From NCBI GenBank assembly GCA_030630905.1, contig DAOVMB010000041.1, positions 1 to 11,178 of the forward strand: 11,178 nucleotides of DNA, given 5' to 3'. The notes beneath the pieces are model-generated. The model was not told where the DNA came from, did no database searches, and saw only the letters and a program-made list of their open reading frames with translations. Below, one piece after another: positions 5,610-11,178 of the stretch. Every line of letters starts with the position of its first letter. Position 1 is the stretch's first letter. This DNA is from Sedimentisphaerales bacterium. Its GTDB lineage: Bacteria > Planctomycetota > Phycisphaerae > Sedimentisphaerales > Anaerobacaceae. The translations under genes were made by a program, and so were the position numbers.

Positions 5610-8018
5610 TCATTCGGTCAATTCCCAGGCCAATCTGGGATAGTCCCGCCCTTCGAGAATCCACCAGATATCTTCCGTGCCGTTGGCCGTCTCGTCCGCA
5701 AAATCCCAGCCGGCGTCGAGGAACGTGCTTGCCGTTTGCATCTCGGCAGCCGTTTTGCCCGTGCCGCCGGCACTGGTGGTCTGGCCTGACGCCTGGATAT
5801 CCCAGAAAGAAGCCGTAATATCACTTTCATTATTAAACCCCACCAATCCACCGACGTTATCAACTCCTGAAACGCTGCCTACCGAATAGCAGTTGGATAT
5901 TATACCATGGAAGTCATACTGAAAATAAGAATATCCATTCACTCCCACGAGTCCGCCTACAGTATCTTCTCCATCAACGCTTCCCATAGCATAGCAATTG
6001 GTAATTGTGCCATAACTTCTTCCCACCAATCCGCCGATATTTGAAATTCCCGAAACGTCGCCACTTGAAAAGCAGTGGGTGATTATTCCTCTTCCTTCAC
6101 TCCACAAGGGAGAAGAGTTCTCTCCCACCAGTCCACCGACATTATCACTGCCCGAAACACTCGCAGTGGCATAGCAGTTAGTAATGGAACCATCACTGTA
6201 ACCTACCAGGCCACCGAGATAACGAACGGAACCCGAAAAGCGACCTCTTACAGCGAAACAATTAACGCGCCCCCCCTCAGCATAGCAATTGGTTAGTGAC
6301 CCGCCACCATTAGCTCCAACCAATGAGCCAACGAAGGATCCAGTTCCAGCGTCAATATCAGGCTCAATCAATCCTAAATCTTTAATCTCTGCCTTAGGAC
6401 CCATAATGTATCTGAAAAGTCCTATGCCATCTGTGTCTGTGGAAGTGAACCTGAAGTTTGAGATCGTATAGCCGTTGCCGTCAAATACACCAGTGAAGGG
6501 ATATAGCTCGCTACCAATGATAAAAAAGTCAATGCCCGTCAAGTCAATATCATTCACTAACCTGAAATGGGATTCCATCAATCTTGGATTATGGCCTATA
6601 CTATTAAGCTCACTTCCGGTTGAGATCAAGTAAGGATTATCTGGCCCGCCTGTCCCAACAGAAAAGGGTAATGCTGGCCACGGCGATAGCTGCCACCACA
6701 GAATTGGGTATCCACCACCCTCGGGTTCAGCCCAGAGGTCGCTGGGACCATCCAACTGGCCCACGAAATCCCAGCCTGCATCCATAAAAGTATTCGGGTC
6801 CTTCATCTCGACCGTGGTCTTGCCCATTCCACCAGCGCTGGTTATTTGTCCGCTGGTTTCAATATCCCAGAAGGAATGTGTAACCTCTCTTGAAGAACCG
6901 CTTCCTATAAGCCCACCGACTTTTTCTCCTCCCGAAACGCTGGCTGTGGTATAGCAATAAGTGATTGTTCCTCCATGGTGATCTCCCACCAGGCCGCCAA
7001 CGTACTGATTCCCCGTGACACTGCCTGTGGTGTAGCAAATGTCAATCCAGCCGGCGTTGCATCCCGCTAATCCGCCGATAGTACTACTACCTGAAACACT
7101 GGCATCCTCGGTATAACAGTTAGTGAGTCCACCGAGCCAATTATCTCCTACAAGGCCACCTACAAAAACATATCCTGAAATGCCGCCGCCCTGAACATAG
7201 CAGTTGGAAATTGTTCCATTATCGAGCCTGCCGACCAGCGAACCAACGTAATTACCTCCATCCGCATCAACGTTCGGGTCAAACAATCCCAAATCTTTGA
7301 TTTCTGCATTATCCCCCTCCACGTACGCGAAAAGTCCTATGTAGTTTGTATTTGTAGTAGTGTATGTGAAGTTTGAGATTCTATGACCGTTGCCGTCAAA
7401 AACGCCGGTGAAAGGTATATTATCAGGAAAACACCCATGTACCCAGTATCCGATGATATTGAAATCCGTTCCCGTATAGCCGATCAGGTCAATATTAGCC
7501 ATCAGCTTGAAGTGCTTGTCCCAATCGTTGGGCTCGGCGCCGATGGTGTTCAACTGCTCGGCGGTATAGATCAGATACGGGTCATTAGGCTCTCCCGTAC
7601 CGCCGCCGTATTTACTATCGGCATCAACACAAGGCGCAGTCTCCCATATCCAGGCCCTCATGCCTCCCAGCATGTCATAGACCATTGAGAAGCCCTTTGA
7701 ATCCAGGAAATTGGCGGCCCTGTCACTTCGGCCCCCGCTCCGGCACACCACTAAGACCGGATCGTACATGGGGAGTTCTTCATATCGGGCATCCAGAACT
7801 CCCGAATTCCACGGGTAGTTCAGTGCCCCCGGAATGTGCCCTATGGCGTCACAGTATTCATATTGCTCCCTGACGTCGACAACAACCAGATTATTCGTAG
7901 AATCAATGAGGTCTCGTGCTTGTTCTACTGTAACATCGGTATGGGCCAAAGCGCGGTGATTGGACACAATCAAAAGCACGCTGGCCAAGAATAGTATGGT
8001 TCTGAGATTTATCTTCAT
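5610..8018 (-). CDS. Secreted rhodanese-domain protein with two GLUG-repeat modules
   Basis: Residues 1-25 are a signal peptide (MKINLRTILFLASVLLIV..., cleavage after ALA). Residues 28-128 are a rhodanese domain: VVDVREQYEY, GHIPGA, then the active-site loop CRSGGRS with Cys92 and a C-terminal GGMRAWI. All hallmark residues are present, so it may carry persulfide or bind anions outside the cytoplasm. Two homologous modules follow (about 138-443 and 454-802). Each opens with GTG-x-x-(D/N)-DPYLI, goes on with FTGVFDGNG and repeated VGGLVG turns (GLUG motif), and closes with SFWDI-x-(T/A)-SGQ, AGWDF and a final WW(I/Q)L-type segment. GLUG repeats form solenoid surface or adhesion domains. A purine-rich site (GAGAAG) precedes the ATG. 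The gene lies 168 bp after the beta-helix gene on the same strand and converges on the acyltransferase gene. The substrate of the rhodanese is unknown. Confidence 0.85.
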   Translation of the reverse strand: MKINLRTILFLASVLLIVSNHRALAHTDVTVEQARDLIDSTNNLVVVDVREQYEYCDAIGHIPGALNYPWNSGVLDARYEELPMYDPVLVVCRSGGRSDRAANFLDSKGFSMVYDMLGGMRAWIWETAPCVDADSKYGGGTGEPNDPYLIYTAEQLNTIGAEPNDWDKHFKLMANIDLIGYTGTDFNIIGYWVHGCFPDNIPFTGVFDGNGHRISNFTYTTTNTNYIGLFAYVEGDNAEIKDLGLFDPNVDADGGNYVGSLVGRLDNGTISNCYVQGGGISGYVFVGGLVGDNWLGGLTNCYTEDASVSGSSTIGGLAGCNAGWIDICYTTGSVTGNQYVGGLVGDHHGGTITYCYTTASVSGGEKVGGLIGSGSSREVTHSFWDIETSGQITSAGGMGKTTVEMKDPNTFMDAGWDFVGQLDGPSDLWAEPEGGGYPILWWQLSPWPALPFSVGTGGPDNPYLISTGSELNSIGHNPRLMESHFRLVNDIDLTGIDFFIIGSELYPFTGVFDGNGYTISNFRFTSTDTDGIGLFRYIMGPKAEIKDLGLIEPDIDAGTGSFVGSLVGANGGGSLTNCYAEGGRVNCFAVRGRFSGSVRYLGGLVGYSDGSITNCYATASVSGSDNVGGLVGENSSPLWSEGRGIITHCFSSGDVSGISNIGGLVGRSYGTITNCYAMGSVDGEDTVGGLVGVNGYSYFQYDFHGIISNCYSVGSVSGVDNVGGLVGFNNESDITASFWDIQASGQTTSAGGTGKTAAEMQTASTFLDAGWDFADETANGTEDIWWILEGRDYPRLAWELTE

Positions 8019-8041
8019 GACTGTTTCTTCTCAAGAACAGA

Positions 8042-8146
8042 TTATGCTATGCCATCTTTGAGCAACTCCCACCACAGTCTGGGATAGTCCCGGCCTTCGA
8101 GAATCCACCAGATATCTTCCGAGCCGTTTTCTGTCTCATTTTCGCT
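8042..8146 (-). pseudogene. 3' remnant of a second GLUG-repeat gene
   Basis: After an in-frame stop, the minus strand reads SENETENGSEDIWWILEGRD, then YPRLWWELLKDGIA and a stop. This matches the C-terminus of the neighbouring rhodanese-GLUG protein (ANGTEDIWWILEGRDYPRLA...). Bases 8078-8128 match 5634-5684 at 49 of 51 positions. There is no start codon or upstream module. The rest of the paralogue has been lost between here and the beta-helix gene ending at 8187. Confidence 0.8.
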
Positions 8147-8166
8147 TCACTCTTCAAAGTGAAAAT
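8138..8166 (-). terminator. Possible 3'-end hairpin of the beta-helix gene
   Basis: On the minus strand attttc-a-ctt pairs with aag-c-gaaaat around a 9-base loop, starting 20 bases after the stop at 8187. The stem is AT-rich and has no clean U-run after it, so a terminator role is tentative. Its 3' arm overlaps the start of the GLUG remnant. Confidence 0.3.
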
Positions 8167-8186
8167 CGCCACAGAGGCCGGGAGGC

Positions 8187-11120
8187 TTAGTTATTGGTTT
8201 CAATGTCAAAGATTATATTATCGAAAGCTACTGCTAATCCGAGTTTAATAATTTCAGAAGCATCCATCCCAAAATACCACAGCTTTAAATGCGAAGCATC
8301 CTGGATTAGTGAGCCCGTAACAACATTAATACTGTCCCAACTATTGTCAGTGCCGATATCTAATATAGGATTATGCTCTTTTTTCCACTCTAAGCCATCA
8401 CTGGAGGTCGCTAATCCAATTCTAATAGTTCCTGACTGGTCGGCTGCATGATATGCCATTACGTAGCCGGAATTAAATTTTAAAACATGTGGTGTTCCTA
8501 TCCCCTCACCGCCCTGCCACCAAATGCTCGGATCGGGAGCAACAACCGGTTCACTTCTAACTCTTTGCCAACTAATTCCATCATTCGAAACGGCAAGACC
8601 TATCTGGTCGATACCAGTCAAATCATTATCTCCCCAATACCACATCTTATATGTCGAGCCTTCTTTAACAACGTATGGATTTCCAACATCTTCATTATCC
8701 CAGGCGTCATTGTCTCCGGGAGAAAATACAGGATTGCTGTTATTTATATCCCAACTAATTCCATCCGATGACGTCGCATAACCGATACGTGCAGTGCTTT
8801 CATTATCCGAACCTTCATACCATAGTTTATAAATCGGACCGTCTTTGATGACACAGATGCCGCTGAAACCACCAACATTCCATGACTCTCCCGGCTCTAA
8901 TACCGGGTTGTTTTCACTTCTGATCCAATTTATCCCATCGGGGGATGTTGCGTAACCTATGCCGGCGCCTTCAAAGAATTGGTTTCCTCCTACATACCAA
9001 ATTTTATATTTAATTACCGGCTCTTCGCTATCCTTCAGGACAGCAACACTTACGTTGAGACGGTTATCCCACTCTCCAGGCCCAGCTTCAGAAAATACCG
9101 GATTTTCCGAATATTTCCACCAACTCCCGGGAGGCGACCCTTCACCAGGTTTATCATAGATGAACGGGTATTCATACGCACCCATATCAATCCGTCCACC
9201 TACAATCCGTGGATTGCCATCCAAATCTGTCTCATTTGGTCCACTGATATAATTAGGGTCCCCATGATTGATACAGGGTGAGCATGGATTCAAATGGTAG
9301 TCGCCGTCGGTCCATGATGCGTTCGGGTCGTCCGGCTCAACGACGATATTCGGATCGTAGAAGTTTGCCCAATAGCCGGCCTGGGCAAAAAGAGGATCGG
9401 TATCGATATTTCCATTGCCGGGGAAGCCGCCCTGAATATTGCTATAGTTAATCGTGATTACCGAATCGTCGTTATTCCATATTTCGCTGCCCCCGTCCCA
9501 AAGGATGCAGTTGGTCATCTCAACGTTGCCCGGCGAATTTTGCTGGGGCGAATCGCATACTAAAGCATTCCCCTTATAAGCTATATTGCCAAAAAACGTG
9601 CAGTTCGTCAGCGTTGGATTTCCGGCTTGAACGTACATCGCGCCGCCAAAATCCGCCGTCCAGTTGCCGGCGATTATGCAGTTAGCAAGTTCCGGGCTGC
9701 TGTTGGAGTTATACATTCCGGCACCGTCGCCCTCTGCGTAGTTTCCGCTTATTACGCAGGCGCTGAGAATCGGGCTGCTGGCCTCGTTATACATCCCGGC
9801 ACCGGAGGGGTAAGAATCATGGTAAGATGTTATTACCGCCGCCCAGTTCCAAACGATCAAGCAACTTATCAACGTCGGACTGCTTTGTTTGTTATACATT
9901 CCGCCGCCATATTCCTCCGCCCAGTTCCCGTTGAATACGCAATCGGTAAGCGTTGGGTTGCTTTCGCAGTTATAAATCCCGCCGCCATAATTCTCCGACC
10001 AGTTCATGCTGAATAAACAATCGGTCAGGGCCGGATCGCTGTTATCGTTGTTAAATATAGCGCCGCCCAGGTTGCTCAAGGCGGCGTAAGCGCTGTTCTC
10101 GGTGAATATGCAGTTGCTAAGGATCGGACTGCTATGATCGTTATAAATCCCGCCGCCGCCCGACAGTGTGTTGTCGGTGCTTCGGATTGTTAAGGTAGTG
10201 TTCGCGATAAATGAACAGTCGGTTAGCGTCGGATTGCTTTCGCTGTTGTATATTCCACCTCCATTGTGGCCGGAGTTGTCGATGAAAACACAGTCGGTCA
10301 GGATTGGGTTGCTTTGTTCGTTGTAAATGCCGCCGCCGTTGTTCTGTGCGATGTTCGTGCTGAACACGCAGCCGGTCAGGGTCGGATTGCTGTTTGAGTT
10401 GTAAATCCCGCAGCCGTCAACCGCCGAGTTCCAATCGAATATGCAGTTGGTCAGGGTCGGGCTGCTTCCGTTGGAGTTGTACATCCCGCCGCCGCCTATA
10501 TATGCCGAATTGTCGATGAATAAGCAGTCGATCAGAGTCGGGCTCCCGGCGTCGTTATAAAGCCCGGCACCATATCTGAATCTGTAATCGTAGTCGGATT
10601 CTTCGCCCAACCTGGGGCCATTGGCATTTCCGCCGGCGATAATAAGGCCATCCAGCACGGCTGTTTCGTCGGTTCCGCTGCCGGTAACAATATGATAGCT
10701 GTTGCCCCCGCCGAAGCCGGTTGACCGAATTTCGCCGATCAGGGCGGTTTCGTACAGTTCTACGTCGCGGGTATTGGGATCCGGCGTGAAAAGGCCGGCA
10801 TAGCCTCCTTTAAGTGCGACGCCGTTGATTAGCTGGAACGTGGCCTGCCGGTCAGCGGTACCTTCAGGATTCGGCGTATCTTGATCGGGACTGTAACTAC
10901 CCTGGGCCAGCCGGATTTCGACCGGCTTTTCCGGCTCGTTGGCGTCCGCCAGGGCATCCTGCAGAAAATTATACGCATCGTTCCAGCTTGAGCCGTCATT
11001 AGCGCCAGCGGCGATTTCGTCAACGTAAATAATCTTGCCGGCAGCAACTGCACAGGCTCCAAATGCTGTAAAAAAGGCAAAAATCACAAGCAAAACGCTT
11101 AAATTTGTCCGCTGATACAT
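8187..11120 (-). CDS. Exported Pmp-type beta-helix protein fused to a five-repeat glycosidase-like propeller
   Basis: A signal peptide (MYQRTNLSVLLVIFAFFTAF..., cleavage near AVA/AG) leads into IYVDEIAAGANDGSSWNDAY, the usual opening of these parallel beta-helix proteins. Twelve repeats follow, of type NPTLTDCVF-x-x-N-(8-20)-GGGIYN, as in chlamydial Pmp-like repeats, each with a Cys. A choice-of-anchor-Q-type segment comes next (NYSNIQGGFPGNG, DTDPLF, SPCINHGDP, VGGRIDMGAYEY). The last third, about residues 665-977, has five repeats: NPV-x-x-PG-x-x-W ... YK(L/M)WY-x-G ... IG(Y/L)A-(T/V)-S-x-DGI-x-W. This is the pattern of GH43/GH32-like five-bladed propellers. No clear catalytic acid triad can be assigned, so it may be sugar-binding or an uncharacterised hydrolase. 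The start at 11120 is preferred to 11126 because AGGAGG is 7 bases before it versus 1. There is no dockerin or sorting tail. The propeller part is AT-richer than the repeat part. Confidence 0.85.
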   Translation of the reverse strand: MYQRTNLSVLLVIFAFFTAFGACAVAAGKIIYVDEIAAGANDGSSWNDAYNFLQDALADANEPEKPVEIRLAQGSYSPDQDTPNPEGTADRQATFQLINGVALKGGYAGLFTPDPNTRDVELYETALIGEIRSTGFGGGNSYHIVTGSGTDETAVLDGLIIAGGNANGPRLGEESDYDYRFRYGAGLYNDAGSPTLIDCLFIDNSAYIGGGGMYNSNGSSPTLTNCIFDWNSAVDGCGIYNSNSNPTLTGCVFSTNIAQNNGGGIYNEQSNPILTDCVFIDNSGHNGGGIYNSESNPTLTDCSFIANTTLTIRSTDNTLSGGGGIYNDHSSPILSNCIFTENSAYAALSNLGGAIFNNDNSDPALTDCLFSMNWSENYGGGIYNCESNPTLTDCVFNGNWAEEYGGGMYNKQSSPTLISCLIVWNWAAVITSYHDSYPSGAGMYNEASSPILSACVISGNYAEGDGAGMYNSNSSPELANCIIAGNWTADFGGAMYVQAGNPTLTNCTFFGNIAYKGNALVCDSPQQNSPGNVEMTNCILWDGGSEIWNNDDSVITINYSNIQGGFPGNGNIDTDPLFAQAGYWANFYDPNIVVEPDDPNASWTDGDYHLNPCSPCINHGDPNYISGPNETDLDGNPRIVGGRIDMGAYEYPFIYDKPGEGSPPGSWWKYSENPVFSEAGPGEWDNRLNVSVAVLKDSEEPVIKYKIWYVGGNQFFEGAGIGYATSPDGINWIRSENNPVLEPGESWNVGGFSGICVIKDGPIYKLWYEGSDNESTARIGYATSSDGISWDINNSNPVFSPGDNDAWDNEDVGNPYVVKEGSTYKMWYWGDNDLTGIDQIGLAVSNDGISWQRVRSEPVVAPDPSIWWQGGEGIGTPHVLKFNSGYVMAYHAADQSGTIRIGLATSSDGLEWKKEHNPILDIGTDNSWDSINVVTGSLIQDASHLKLWYFGMDASEIIKLGLAVAFDNIIFDIETNN
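9596..10560 (-). repeat. Twelve Pmp-like repeats in the beta-helix region
   Basis: Each unit spans about 25-35 codons and contains (S/N/D)P-x-L-x-x-C-(V/I/L)-(F/I) and GG(G/A)-(I/M)-(Y/F)-N. On the plus strand this shows as recurring blocks such as gttgtaaatcccgc and gcagttggtcagggtcgg. Units near 10250-10500 are closest to each other, suggesting the most recent duplication there. Insertions widen two units (near 9820 and 10180). Confidence 0.75.
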
Positions 11121-11127
11121 TTTCATA

Positions 11128-11133
11128 CCTCCT
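11128..11133 (-). promoter_or_regulatory. Ribosome-binding site of the beta-helix gene
   Basis: AGGAGG on the minus strand, 7 bases before the ATG at 11120 and only 1 base before the in-frame ATG at 11126. This spacing favours the downstream start. Confidence 0.65.
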
Positions 11134-11166
11134 GCAAGGTTTTTCGGCTGGTTGAGATATGACCAA

Positions 11167-11174
11167 ATTGTACC
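11167..11174 (-). promoter_or_regulatory. Possible extended -10 promoter element
   Basis: TGG-TACAAT on the minus strand fits an extended -10 box (TGnTAnAAT-like), about 45 bases before the start codon. Any -35 box would be at or beyond the window edge and cannot be checked. Confidence 0.3.
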
Positions 11175-11178
11175 AAAT

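Noticed and set aside
5582..5611. Two small hairpins after the GLUG gene as an intrinsic terminator
   Set aside because: The stems have only 4-5 pairs, one overlaps the stop codon, and no T-run follows on either strand.
4987..5664. 225-codon open frame antisense to the acyltransferase
   Set aside because: The plus strand encodes a well-recognised hexapeptide acyltransferase. The antisense product has no recognisable features and would overlap the end of the GLUG gene.
9596..10560. Regularly spaced repeats that could suggest a CRISPR array
   Set aside because: Units are degenerate, in frame, of variable length and encode Pmp-like beta-helix turns. There are no near-identical direct repeats with unique spacers and no cas genes.

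Overview
The window looks like a piece of a planctomycete genome, most likely class Phycisphaerae (Sedimentisphaerales-like) and probably metagenome-derived. This is inferred from gene content. Several long exported proteins are built from repeats. One carries a single dockerin-like calcium motif followed by a MASEWLECNL-type helix, a C-terminal signature I associate with that class. Others carry GLUG repeats and Pmp-like beta-helix repeats ending in a choice-of-anchor-Q-type segment. Spacers are littered with short palindromic elements. No conserved housekeeping gene is present to fix the taxonomy.

Left part, plus strand (1-3811). A gene cut by the left edge encodes a Ser/Arg/Thr-rich repeat region, a Tyr/His/Trp-rich segment, a TPR-like helical domain, a Pro/Ala linker and a hydrophobic tail. 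A perfect 20-bp palindrome follows. Next is a gene for an exported protein with seven VVW repeats (probably a seven-bladed TolB/WD-like propeller) and the dockerin-like motif. The start of this gene is ambiguous. A strong Shine-Dalgarno sequence lies 231 bases upstream of the signal-peptide methionine, and the stretch between is made of repeat DNA, including a 99-base element that folds on paper into a four-way junction with no unpaired junction base. A second palindromic element sits in frame between propeller blades. The extreme C-terminus appears to run into an inverted HEPN-gene remnant.

Centre (3812-4831). This is a low-gene stretch of debris: the HEPN-like remnant, a long hairpin, and a degenerate second copy of the junction element with a compensatory base-pair change. 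A 60-aa lipoprotein gene lies on the minus strand, and its last codons fall in a box of that element. An AT-rich island then carries two good sigma-70-type promoters pointing apart: one for the lipoprotein, one for a hexapeptide-repeat acyltransferase (4832-5500).

Right part, minus strand (5610-11120). Two large exported proteins are encoded head to tail: a Pmp-type beta-helix protein fused to a five-repeat sugar-hydrolase-like propeller, and downstream of it a secreted rhodanese fused to two GLUG modules. The 168-bp spacer holds the 3' end of a lost GLUG paralogue, 49/51 identical to the tail of the surviving gene over its core.

No operonic pathway is evident. The shared theme is export and cell-surface repeat proteins, with much small-repeat remodelling of gene ends. 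The most notable non-genic signal is the four-way-junction element family.
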